Shown here one piece after another: positions 5,529-13,115 of a DNA stretch of 15,435 bases. Within the stretch, counting starts at the first letter, position 1, and each line of letters starts with the position of its first letter. Position numbers and translations under genes: made by a program. The stretch is from assembly GCA_023230755.1 (NCBI GenBank), contig JALNWS010000092.1, forward strand, positions 1 through 15,435, in the 5' to 3' direction. A model generated the notes under the pieces. The model did not search any database and was not told the DNA's origin. It saw only the letters and a list, made by a program, of their open reading frames with translations. The stretch is from Azoarcus sp. (lineage in GTDB: Bacteria > Pseudomonadota > Gammaproteobacteria > Burkholderiales > Rhodocyclaceae).

Positions 5529-6815
5529 TCAGCCCGGTGTCGGAATCAGTCCCAGTGACAGCCACGGGATGAAGGCGATCAGTATCCAGGAGATCACGAG
5601 GCCGGTCATGTACATCAGCGCGAAACGCACGATCTGGGAGTACGGAATGCCGGTGACACCGCTGGCAACGAACAGGTTGAGCCCGAACGGCGGCGTGATG
5701 AAGCCGATGGCTGCGCCGACGAGGAAGATCACCGAGAAATGCACCGGATCGACGCCGGTTGCGACTGCGATCGGCGCCAGAATGGGGGCGAAGATCACCG
5801 TGACCGGCAGACTCTCGAGAATGCAGCCTGCGGCCAGCACGATGCCCATGCACACCAGCAACACGACAGTGTCACCGTTGCCGAACCAGGCCACGAACTC
5901 CGCGACTGTTTCCGCCGCACCAAGCAGGCCGAACACCTGTTGCATCACGATCGAAACCGCGATCATTGGTGCCAGCATGCCGGTGAGCTGGCCCGAGCGC
6001 AGCAGGATGTCGGGCAGCGCCTTCCACTTGATCTCGCGTGTCAGCAGCAGGCCGGCAATGAGACAGAAGCCCACCGTGATCGCGGCCGCTTCGGTGGGCG
6101 AGAAGATGCCCGAGTAGATGCCGAAGATGACGATGAAGATGGCGAAGAAGCCGAGATAGGCCTGGCGGGCGGTGCGGAACACGCGCTTCATGTCGAGCGG
6201 CGTCACCGAGCCCCAGCCATGCTTGCGGCACATCCACCAGCACACCACCTGCATCGCGATCACCATCAGCATGCCGGGCATGATGCCGGCGACGAACAGG
6301 TCGGAGATCGACAGGTTCATCAGGAAGCCATAGACGATGAAGATGATCGAGGGTGGAATGATGATGCCAACCGTACCGCCCGCTGCTGCAGTCGCGGCCG
6401 CAAAGCGGCTGTCGTAACCGTCTGCCTTGAGCAGCGGATGCATGATGCCGCCAATGGTTGCGGTGGTGGCCGAGTTGGAACCGGAGATCGCTGCAAACAG
6501 GCCGCAGGAGCCAATCGTCGCCAAGCCGAGGCCGCCGCGCATCCAGCTCAGGCAGGCATGAGCGAAACTCGCCAGGCGGGTGGCGATGCCTGCGGCCGCA
6601 ATCAGGTCACCGGTCAGGATGAACAGCGGTAGCGAGAGCAGGCCGAAGAAATTGAGTCCTTCGAACAGCGTCACGCCGATGTTGGCAAGCGTGAAGTCGA
6701 TGACAAGGGAGACGCCGGTCACCCACAGCGCGATGACGAGGAAGATCGGTACGCCGACCAGGAACAGGCCAATGACGCCGAGCGATACGAGCGTGATGAG
6801 TGTTGAGTTGTCCAT
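5529..6815 (-). CDS. TRAP transporter large permease subunit (DctM family)
   Basis: A 428-residue inner-membrane protein of about 12 hydrophobic helices, the normal length for DctM. It is the ion-coupled permease that moves the substrate brought by the periplasmic binding protein. Recognisable parts are P-L-F-I-L-T-G-D-L-I-A-A-A-G near residue 60, the G-S-N-S-A-T-T-A-T-I-G-G loop near 110, G-I-I-I-P-P-S-I near 150, and a matching G-F-I-T-P-P-F-G-L-N-L-F loop in the second half. GAGGAG, which overlaps the end of the small permease gene nine bases upstream, is the ribosome-binding site. It is the last gene of the four-gene operon and is followed by the 34-bp palindrome. Confidence 0.95.
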   Translation of the reverse strand: MDNSTLITLVSLGVIGLFLVGVPIFLVIALWVTGVSLVIDFTLANIGVTLFEGLNFFGLLSLPLFILTGDLIAAAGIATRLASFAHACLSWMRGGLGLATIGSCGLFAAISGSNSATTATIGGIMHPLLKADGYDSRFAAATAAAGGTVGIIIPPSIIFIVYGFLMNLSISDLFVAGIMPGMLMVIAMQVVCWWMCRKHGWGSVTPLDMKRVFRTARQAYLGFFAIFIVIFGIYSGIFSPTEAAAITVGFCLIAGLLLTREIKWKALPDILLRSGQLTGMLAPMIAVSIVMQQVFGLLGAAETVAEFVAWFGNGDTVVLLVCMGIVLAAGCILESLPVTVIFAPILAPIAVATGVDPVHFSVIFLVGAAIGFITPPFGLNLFVASGVTGIPYSQIVRFALMYMTGLVISWILIAFIPWLSLGLIPTPG

Positions 6816-6824
6816 GATCGCTCC

Positions 6825-7358
6825 TCAGTCTCCGCCGATGGTCTGGATGTCGACCAGGAAGGGTTCGCGCCTGCGATAACGGCTGATGTCCTGTGCGAGG
6901 TTCTGCAAGGCGCGGATCATCAGGATTCCCCAGCCAACCGGCGTGGCGAGATAGAACCACCACTGCATGACGTTGTCCGTGCCCTGCACGATGGCGAAGT
7001 TGTCATAGGCGAGCTGGGTCTGCTCGACGGTGAACCAGGCGACGATGGTGCCGAAACCGATCCACAGGATGGTGTCCAGCCACATCATGGCGAACTGCAT
7101 TCCGTAGGGCATGCGCAGGCGAAAGTCGTTGAACACCAGGTGGGTGCGTTTCTTTACGTTGTACGCACAACCGACCCAGGCCACCCACAGGAACAGGTAG
7201 ATGGGGATCGAGGTGCTCCATGGAATCTGGGTGCTGAATACATAGCGTTCAAAGACCGCATACACGATGATCAAGGCCATGCTGGAGTATGCGATAAGGA
7301 TGAGTGTGCGTTCGGCGTTGCGGTCAAGCCACCGAATCAGCGCCATCAGGTAGGACAT
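6825..7358 (-). CDS. TRAP transporter small permease subunit (DctQ family)
   Basis: A 177-residue membrane protein with four predicted helices (about 18-40, 50-67, 88-110, 132-152), the normal DctQ plan. The loop after helix 2 carries the family's conserved pattern, here V-G-C-A-Y-N-V-K-K-R-T-H-L-V-F-N-D (62-78). It pairs with the large subunit to form the membrane complex. GGAG lies eight bases before the ATG. The nine-base gap to the large permease gene indicates translation in step. The cytoplasmic tail (about 160-177) is basic then acidic. Confidence 0.93.
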   Translation of the reverse strand: MSYLMALIRWLDRNAERTLILIAYSSMALIIVYAVFERYVFSTQIPWSTSIPIYLFLWVAWVGCAYNVKKRTHLVFNDFRLRMPYGMQFAMMWLDTILWIGFGTIVAWFTVEQTQLAYDNFAIVQGTDNVMQWWFYLATPVGWGILMIRALQNLAQDISRYRRREPFLVDIQTIGGD

Positions 7359-7388
7359 GGGGATGTCTCCATAAACATGACGGTGGGT

Positions 7389-7415
7389 GCCGACCCCGCA
7401 CAGGGTGGGGTCGGC
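7389..7415 (-). other. Intercistronic hairpin after the TRAP binding-protein gene
   Basis: A perfect 9-bp stem, GCCGACCCC (7389-7397) with GGGGTCGGC (7407-7415), and a nine-base loop. It lies 26 bases past the binding-protein stop and about 30 bases before the small permease start, within the operon. Such hairpins after binding-protein genes are known to protect the upstream mRNA or cause partial termination, giving more binding protein than permease. No T-run follows on the minus strand, so mRNA protection is more likely than full termination. Confidence 0.65.
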
Positions 7416-7441
7416 TGTCTGTCATCTGCAGGCTTGCGCCT

Positions 7442-8668
7442 TCAGGCGCTCTGCCACCAGCGACGGGCTTTTACGTCAGCGACCTCGGTGTTCTTCGGAA
7501 TCTCGCGCGCGATGTCGAAGATCTCCTTGTACACGTCGTGTCCGCCGGACATCTTGCCCAGCCGCTCACGCCACTCTTCCCACGGCTTCGGGTTGTATTC
7601 GGGCGAGCACATCTTTTCGGCCTTGAGAATTTCGGCATCGGAGAGCGTGGCCACACGCACCTTGTTCTTGCCGAACACGGTATCCGGGCCGGGGTTGGGG
7701 ACGGCACCGACGACTTCGACCAGTGCTCGCTCCTGTTCGCGCTGGGTGTACTGCTGGGCCGCGAACGAGGTTTCCATCACCACGTCCTGCAGGTTGGACG
7801 GCAGCTTCTCGAAGGTCTTGTTGTTCATCGCGGTGTGCTCGGTGCCGCAGAAGAACTTCAGATCCACCGCCTGTGACAGCACCGGCGCCATGTTGGCGTA
7901 GGCGGCTGCACCCATCCAGGTTTCTGCGCCATCGATCAGGCCCTGCTTGAGGCCGTCGAGGGTCTCTTCCCATGAGATGGGTACGGGGTTGAGGTTCATC
8001 AGCTGCATGGCGATGCGGCCGAGCTGGGTGCCGGTCACGCGGTTCTTGGTGCCGGCGAGCTGTTCCACGCTGGTGATCAGCGGTGCGTCGGCGAATTTCT
8101 TGCCGAGCATGATGCCGCGCAGTTCGCAGTGGCTGAACAGGAACTGGATGTTGTGACGCTTGCGCATCGGCTCGCGGAACAGCTTCTCGCTCTTCGGATG
8201 GTAGAGGAAGTAGTGCTGTGAAGCGCGTGACGGGAACATGTACGCGAAGTCGAGCACGTTGTAATACGGTGCAGCGCCGGCCGAGTTCTGCGTGCTGGCG
8301 GAGAACAGGTCGATGATGCCCTGCTGGGCCTTCTTGACGCAGTCGAGCTGGTTGCAGAGCGCGTTGCTGCCGATGAAATCGACTTTCAACGCACCGTTGC
8401 TGCGCTTCTCGAGTTCCTGCGCAAACCACAACTGGCCCGACTCCTGGATCTTCAGGTTTTCCTCGTTGAAGCCCGATGCACCAAACTTCAAGGTCATCAA
8501 GGGGGTGCTGGCATTGCGCGCGTCAGCGGTGGCGGAAGCGGCCTGAGCAACGCCTTCAAGGGTGAGTGGGCCAACCATGCCGGTTACGGCAAGTGCGGTT
8601 GAGGTCAAACCATAGCGACCTGCGATGCGCAGGAAGCCGCGACGATCAAGGGGTGTCTGACTGGCCAT
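7442..8668 (-). CDS. TRAP transporter substrate-binding protein (DctP family), Tat-exported
   Basis: A 408-residue periplasmic solute receptor. The N-terminus carries a twin-arginine motif, D-R-R-G-F-L-R (8-14), a hydrophobic stretch, and an A-Q-A cleavage site near residue 43, so export is probably by Tat and not by Sec. The mature part has DctP hallmarks: a K-F-G-A-S-G start strand, the N-R-V-T-G-T-Q-L-G region holding the arginine that usually clamps a substrate carboxylate, and S-W-E-E-T-L-D-G-L-K-Q-G-L-I-D-G-A-E followed by an aromatic W. Typical members have 320-360 residues, so it is long even after cleavage. AGGAG lies before the ATG. It is second in the operon, 71 bp after the GMC gene. 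Ligand unknown; an organic acid is expected from the family. Confidence 0.93.
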   Translation of the reverse strand: MASQTPLDRRGFLRIAGRYGLTSTALAVTGMVGPLTLEGVAQAASATADARNASTPLMTLKFGASGFNEENLKIQESGQLWFAQELEKRSNGALKVDFIGSNALCNQLDCVKKAQQGIIDLFSASTQNSAGAAPYYNVLDFAYMFPSRASQHYFLYHPKSEKLFREPMRKRHNIQFLFSHCELRGIMLGKKFADAPLITSVEQLAGTKNRVTGTQLGRIAMQLMNLNPVPISWEETLDGLKQGLIDGAETWMGAAAYANMAPVLSQAVDLKFFCGTEHTAMNNKTFEKLPSNLQDVVMETSFAAQQYTQREQERALVEVVGAVPNPGPDTVFGKNKVRVATLSDAEILKAEKMCSPEYNPKPWEEWRERLGKMSGGHDVYKEIFDIAREIPKNTEVADVKARRWWQSA

Positions 8669-8739
8669 TTGAGTGTCTCCTCTGAGTGGCGATGCGGGCT
8701 TTATTGCCCTTGTGGAAATGGTGCTGCTGGCGCGCAGTT

Positions 8740-10335
8740 TCAGCGCTTGTCGGCCTTGATCATATCGGCCGCCTTTTCGGCGATCATGATCGTGGGCGCG
8801 TTGGTGTTGCCCGAGACCAGCTCGGGCATGATCGAGGCGTCGACCACGCGCAGTGCGTCGAGACCATGTACCTTGAGGCGGTCGTCGACAACGGCGAGGG
8901 GGTCGTGCCCCATCTTGCAGGTGCCTGCGGGGTGATAGATGGACTGGCTGTAGCGGCGGGCGGCATCGAGCAGTTCGGCGTCGGTCTTGAACTGCTCGCC
9001 AGGCACGAATTCGGACACGATGTGGGGCTTGAGCGAAGGCGCCTGCGCGATGCGGCGGGCAACCTTGATGCCGCCGATCACGACCGGATGATCGCGTTCA
9101 TCCGACAGGTAGTTGGGGTGAATCGCCGGGTACTCGAGCGGATCGTTCGACTTGATCTCGATGTGGCCGCGACTGAACGGACGCAGCTGGCACACCGAGG
9201 CGGTGAAGGCAGAGAAGGGGTGCGCACCTTCACCCGGTTTGTCGGCGCTGAGCGGCTGCATGTGGAACTGGATGTCGGGGCGTTCCGCCTCGGGGCCCGA
9301 GCGGGTGAAGATGGTCACCTGGCTGGCTGCAAGCGTGAGCGGGCCGGTGCGCGACATCATGTACTGCATGCCGATCCACAGTTTGTGGATGGGGCTGTTT
9401 ACTTCGTCATTGAGCGTCCGCTCACGTGTCTTCAACACAAGGCGGACCTGAAGGTGATCCTGCAGGTTCCGACCTACGCCGGGCAGTTCGTGGTGAAGGG
9501 CGACACCGGCCTTGCTCAATACCTCGGCCGGGCCCACGCCCGAGTTCTGCAGAATCTGCGGCGAACCGATTGCGCCCGCGGCGAGGATGACCTCGGCCCG
9601 TGCGCGTGCCTGGCACAGCTTTCCGCCCTGCATGTATTCGATGCCTGTGGCGCGCTTGCCTTCGAACAGGATGCGGGTGGTCTGAGCCCGGGTTTCCACG
9701 ATGAGGTTTGCGCGCTTGCGGGCCGGGCGCAGGAAGCCTTTTGCAGTACTCCAGCGAAAACCCTTGTGCGCGGTCTGCTGGAAATAACCTACGCCTTCCT
9801 GGTTGGCACCGTTGTAGTCGTCGTTCAGCGGGATGCCAATATCCTGTGCTGCCGCGATGAAGTGGTCGGCAATCGGGCGGCGCAGGCGCAGATCCGATAC
9901 CTTCAGCGGGCCGCCGACACCGTGGTACTCGCTCGCCCCGCGTTCCTGGTCTTCCGACTTCTTGAAATAGGGCAGGACGTCCTTGAAGCTCCAGCCCTTG
10001 TTGCCCAGCGCTTCCCAGCGATCGTAGTCTTCACGCTGGCCGCGTACATATAGCAGACCGTTCAGGGAACTCGATCCACCAAGCACCTTGCCGCGCGGCC
10101 ATTGCAGCTGACGGCCGGCGATTCCTGCATCGGCCTCGGTGCGGTAGCACCAGTCGTAGCGCGGGTCGTGCATGGTCTTGAAGTAACCGACCGGAATATG
10201 AATCCAGGGGTTGTTGTCGGGGCCGCCTGCTTCGAGCAACAACACCTTGGTGCCCGAGTCCTCGCTCAGACGGTTGGCGAGTACACAACCTGCCGAGCCA
10301 GCACCAACAACGATGTAATCCACTTCGTGGGCCAT
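8740..10335 (-). CDS. GMC-family FAD-dependent alcohol dehydrogenase (choline dehydrogenase-like)
   Basis: A 531-residue glucose-methanol-choline oxidoreductase, the normal length. The FAD Rossmann motif is G-A-G-S-A-G (11-16), with E36 at the ribose-binding end. GMC signature 1 lies at 80-99 (P-R-G-K-V-L-G-G-S-S-S-L-N-G), and signature 2 (G-A-I-G-S-P-Q-I-L-Q) near 265. The catalytic pair is H468 (in H-P-A-G-T-C-K-M-G) and N512 (in G-N-T-N-A-P), with the same 44-residue spacing as in choline oxidase. No signal peptide is present, so it is cytoplasmic or membrane-associated. It oxidises an alcohol to an aldehyde and passes electrons to a quinone or oxygen. BetA-type annotation is common for such proteins, but no betaine aldehyde dehydrogenase or BetI is nearby, so choline is unproven. 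It is first in an operon with a TRAP transporter and divergent from iclR. Confidence 0.93.
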   Translation of the reverse strand: MAHEVDYIVVGAGSAGCVLANRLSEDSGTKVLLLEAGGPDNNPWIHIPVGYFKTMHDPRYDWCYRTEADAGIAGRQLQWPRGKVLGGSSSLNGLLYVRGQREDYDRWEALGNKGWSFKDVLPYFKKSEDQERGASEYHGVGGPLKVSDLRLRRPIADHFIAAAQDIGIPLNDDYNGANQEGVGYFQQTAHKGFRWSTAKGFLRPARKRANLIVETRAQTTRILFEGKRATGIEYMQGGKLCQARARAEVILAAGAIGSPQILQNSGVGPAEVLSKAGVALHHELPGVGRNLQDHLQVRLVLKTRERTLNDEVNSPIHKLWIGMQYMMSRTGPLTLAASQVTIFTRSGPEAERPDIQFHMQPLSADKPGEGAHPFSAFTASVCQLRPFSRGHIEIKSNDPLEYPAIHPNYLSDERDHPVVIGGIKVARRIAQAPSLKPHIVSEFVPGEQFKTDAELLDAARRYSQSIYHPAGTCKMGHDPLAVVDDRLKVHGLDALRVVDASIMPELVSGNTNAPTIMIAEKAADMIKADKR

Positions 10336-10406
10336 GAACCGTGTCTCCTGATTGCTCCGTTCGACATAGAAAGAACTTGAATCTAGGTGTCGAAGCCTGT
10401 TTTCGA

Positions 10407-10472
10407 AAATGAAACGTTGCGTTTCATAAAAGCTGTATAGTGACTATTGATCGAGGCATAAGAAAAACCAAG
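10407..10472. promoter_or_regulatory. iclR/GMC divergent promoters with perfect 19-bp operator palindrome
   Basis: The operator ATGAAACG-TTG-CGTTTCAT occupies 10409-10427. On the minus strand, the GMC-TRAP operon promoter is TTGGTT (10466-10471), 17 bp, then AATAGT (10443-10448), giving a leader of about 100 bases. On the plus strand, TATAGT at 10436-10441 is a good -10 for iclR. Its -35 would lie within the operator, so binding should repress iclR itself and also block the start of the GMC transcript. The same arrangement recurs before the MFS gene at 3007-3071. Confidence 0.65.
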
Positions 10473-10496
10473 GCTAATCTGCACCGGAGGTAGAAA

Positions 10497-11348
10497 ATGA
10501 AACAGAATCGCGGTCAACCGGACCAGAATCGCACTGCAGCATTGCCTGATCCGGACGATTTCGATGAAACCCTGTCCGAGCTGGAAGGCGCCAATGAGGA
10601 TGTCCGCAGGCTGCGACCGCTGACGGTTCTGGAACTCCTGACCGAATCGACGCAACCCCTGACGCTGGCGCAGTTGGCGGTCCTGATGCGGGTGCCCAAG
10701 AGCACCCTGATGCGCTTGCTGCAATCGATGGAGAAACATGGTTACGTGCTGCACATGCCCGCCGAACGCGGCTTCGTGACCGGGCCGCGTGCCAATACCC
10801 TGGCGCTGAAGACATTGCGCGGGACCAACATGCGGCGCGCGTGCCGAGCCGTGCTGCGCAACCTCGTCAACAGGCTCGGTGAGACCTGCAACCTGACGGT
10901 GCCGGACGCAGGCAGGGTACTCTATGTCGAACGTGTAGAAACCAGCGAACCGCTGCGCATGCATCTGCCCCTGGGGACCTGGGTGCCGATGCACTGCACG
11001 GCCAGCGGCAAGCTCTTCCTTGCGTCGATGTCGCTGCTCGAGCGCCAGAGCATCCTGTCGCGGCAGGTGCTCGCCCGGCATTCACCGCACACGATCATCG
11101 ACCGCCAGGAGCTGGAGGCCGAGCTGGCGAAGAACATGAAGCGCGGCGTCGGGGTCGACAACGAGGAGTTCGTGCGCGGAATGATTGCCGTGTCGGTCCC
11201 TGTTCATGGCCCGGAAGGCAAGGTGGTCGCAGCGATTGCGTGCCACGCGCCGACGGCGCGCCTGTCGCTCGACAATCTGTTTGAGAATGTGCCGCAGCTG
11301 AGGTCAGCCGCTACCGAGATGGGGGCGATTCTCTTTCCGGACGCGTGA
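10497..11348 (+). CDS. IclR-family transcriptional regulator
   Basis: A 283-residue regulator. After a polar 38-residue N-terminal extension rich in Asp, Glu and Gln, the winged helix-turn-helix runs from about 39 to 100, with the recognition region L-M-R-V-P-K-S-T-L-M-R-L-L (63-75). The effector domain (about 110-280) carries H-C-T-A-S-G-K-L-F-L-A (166-176), the family's conserved effector loop. GGAGG lies six bases before the ATG. It is divergent from the GMC-TRAP operon, and the intergenic palindrome covers its predicted -35. IclR proteins sense small acids or aromatic compounds and bind short palindromes as dimers or tetramers. The likely targets are this operon, itself and the MFS gene. 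The acidic extension is longer than usual for the family. Confidence 0.95.
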   Translation: MKQNRGQPDQNRTAALPDPDDFDETLSELEGANEDVRRLRPLTVLELLTESTQPLTLAQLAVLMRVPKSTLMRLLQSMEKHGYVLHMPAERGFVTGPRANTLALKTLRGTNMRRACRAVLRNLVNRLGETCNLTVPDAGRVLYVERVETSEPLRMHLPLGTWVPMHCTASGKLFLASMSLLERQSILSRQVLARHSPHTIIDRQELEAELAKNMKRGVGVDNEEFVRGMIAVSVPVHGPEGKVVAAIACHAPTARLSLDNLFENVPQLRSAATEMGAILFPDA

Positions 11349-11364
11349 GCGATCGGGTCTGGAG

Positions 11365-11392
11365 GATCAATCCGGCATGTGGCCGGATGATC
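11365..11392. terminator. Hairpin between convergent iclR and sulP
   Basis: ATCCGGC (11370-11376) pairs with GCCGGAT (11382-11388) around a five-base loop. Flanking GATC arms (11365-11368 and 11389-11392) extend it past one bulged A. It fills most of the 42-bp gap and overlaps the SulP stop codon by two bases. No T-run on either side, so terminator function is moderate at best. Confidence 0.5.
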
Positions 11393-13115
11393 AACCTGAG
11401 CGTGGACCGACGTCGGAGGCGGGGCGCGCTGGACACTCCAGAAAGATTCTTGCCTGACAGCTTCGGCAGATGGCGTGATCGAGGCCGGGGACGATGGTTG
11501 ACAGCGCTTCGCTCTTGCTTTGAAAAATCCGATGTCCGGCAAGCAGTTCGGTGAGGAATCCCGAGCGCTCCCAGACGGCGAGTACGCGCGAACGTGGGCG
11601 ATGGAAATACAGTTTTCCGCCTTCGTCCCGGCGGCGCTGAAACTCGGTGCGCCAGACGCGATCTCCGGCCAGGTCGATGAAGTTCATGCTCTTGACCATG
11701 ACGATGAGGTGCTTCTGACCGGGAGACTGTTCGCGATACTGCCGCAGTTGTTCGGAGACATGCTGGGTGGCGCCAAAGTAGACGGAGCCTTCCATTCGTA
11801 CCAGCTTGAGCTGAGGGCATTCGGTCGCGGTATCGGTAAGCTCGTCCAGCGGGGTGAAATGACGATGAGGCCCACCTGGAACCATCACCCGAAGCGCAGG
11901 CCGTGAGGTCTGATAGAGGTAGAAGACGAGGGAGAGCCCGACGCCGATCAGGATGGCGAGGTCAATCCGGATGAATACCGTTGCGGCCCAGGTCACCAGC
12001 AGGCAGGCGGCTTCCTGGTGGCTGAAGCGCACGATTTCCCTGATCTTGGGAAGGCTGATGAGGGAGGTGGCAACGTACAGCAGCAAGGCGTCGATTGCAG
12101 CCATGGGAATCCGCTCGAGCACGGAGCCAAATGCGGCGACAAGCAGCAGCAGTAACAGCGAAGCGAATACGGCAGCCATGGGGGTCTTTGCACCCGACTC
12201 GAGATTCGGCAGCGAGCGGTTCAGCGAGCCACAGGACAGGTAGGACGAAGAGAAGCTGGCGACAATGTTCGACAGGCCCTGACCGAAAAACTCACGATTG
12301 ACGTCGATGTGCTGCCCTGAGCGCTCGGCCATCGCCTTCGCGATCGAGACTGATTGTCCAAGGGCGACCACGGCCAGCGCGAGGGCAATGCCGAGAACAC
12401 TGGAAACCGTGTCGAGGTCGAGCGTTGGCATGCTGAGTGGAGGGAGGATCGCCGGAATCGTGCCCATCACCGCTGCCTTTCCAGCAGCAAAATGCTCTCC
12501 GAGTGCGGCCGCACCGAATCCGCCGGCAATGCCGATGAGCATTCCCGGCCAGCGCGGCCGGTAGCGGGCGACGGCAGCGGTGATGGCGATGGTGACCAGT
12601 GCGACGAGAGCTTCGGACAGGACCCACTGCCCGTCACGCAGGATCAGCGCAGCGAGGTCCAGCACCGAGTGGTAGCCAATCAGGCAGGCCGCGCCAGAAG
12701 TAAAGCCGATGAGGACGGACGGGGCGATGAAGTTTGCCAGATTGCCGAGCCGGCATACCGAGACCCCAAGCTGCAGCACGCCAACGAGAAACGTCACCGT
12801 GAATACCAGCTGGATGTAGGTGAGGCTCCCCGGTACCGCGAGGGGGGCGAGCATCGCAAATAGCGCGAGCGAGTTGGCGTTGGTCGGACCGGACACCACG
12901 TGACGGCTTGAACCGAACAGTGCCGCGACGATGCACGGCAGGATCGCGGAATAGATCCCGTACTCGGGCGGCAGGCCGGCGAGGCGTGCGAAGGCGACAC
13001 CTTGCGGAAGAACCAGCAGTGCACCCAGTAGGCCGGCCAGCAGGTCGGCACGCGCAGTCGATAGGGAAAGTTCGCGCCACCATGGGTCTCCGGCTGGAAT
13101 GATTCTGTTGCGCAT
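11391..13115 (-). CDS. SulP-family anion transporter with C-terminal STAS domain
   Basis: A 574-residue inner-membrane transporter. The SulP signature is visible as L-P-Q-G-V-A-F-A-R-L-A-G-L-P-P-E-Y-G (36-53), followed by the S-G-P-T-N-A loop (75-80), where the family binds its anion between two half-helices. About 12-14 hydrophobic segments run to about residue 410. A STAS domain follows (about 430-540) with N-F-I-D-L-A-G in its conserved loop. Sulfate, bicarbonate and other anions are known substrates; this one cannot be assigned. After the STAS domain there is a tail with H547, C550, C553 and C561 (H-x2-C-x2-C-x7-C), which could bind a metal or form a redox switch. The ATG at 13115 has only a weak purine-rich ribosome-binding site (AAGAAAG). 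Confidence 0.93.
   Translation of the reverse strand: MRNRIIPAGDPWWRELSLSTARADLLAGLLGALLVLPQGVAFARLAGLPPEYGIYSAILPCIVAALFGSSRHVVSGPTNANSLALFAMLAPLAVPGSLTYIQLVFTVTFLVGVLQLGVSVCRLGNLANFIAPSVLIGFTSGAACLIGYHSVLDLAALILRDGQWVLSEALVALVTIAITAAVARYRPRWPGMLIGIAGGFGAAALGEHFAAGKAAVMGTIPAILPPLSMPTLDLDTVSSVLGIALALAVVALGQSVSIAKAMAERSGQHIDVNREFFGQGLSNIVASFSSSYLSCGSLNRSLPNLESGAKTPMAAVFASLLLLLLVAAFGSVLERIPMAAIDALLLYVATSLISLPKIREIVRFSHQEAACLLVTWAATVFIRIDLAILIGVGLSLVFYLYQTSRPALRVMVPGGPHRHFTPLDELTDTATECPQLKLVRMEGSVYFGATQHVSEQLRQYREQSPGQKHLIVMVKSMNFIDLAGDRVWRTEFQRRRDEGGKLYFHRPRSRVLAVWERSGFLTELLAGHRIFQSKSEALSTIVPGLDHAICRSCQARIFLECPARPASDVGPRSG

Noticed and set aside
5739..6632. A 297-codon plus-strand frame opposite the large TRAP permease
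   Set aside because: It is extremely rich in His, Asp and Arg, the usual antisense image of a membrane protein gene.
8686..10053. A 455-codon plus-strand open frame opposite the GMC gene
   Set aside because: It is a shadow of a high-GC coding strand. The minus-strand protein has all GMC motifs, while the plus frame shows no domain.
8740..10335. Assignment of the GMC gene as betA for choline-to-betaine conversion
   Set aside because: The family motifs are shared by many alcohol dehydrogenases, and the expected betB/betI partners are absent; the neighbours are a TRAP system and IclR.
10383..11081. A minus-strand frame opposite iclR and through the intergenic region
   Set aside because: It covers the promoters and operator and has no domain; the IclR protein is unambiguous.
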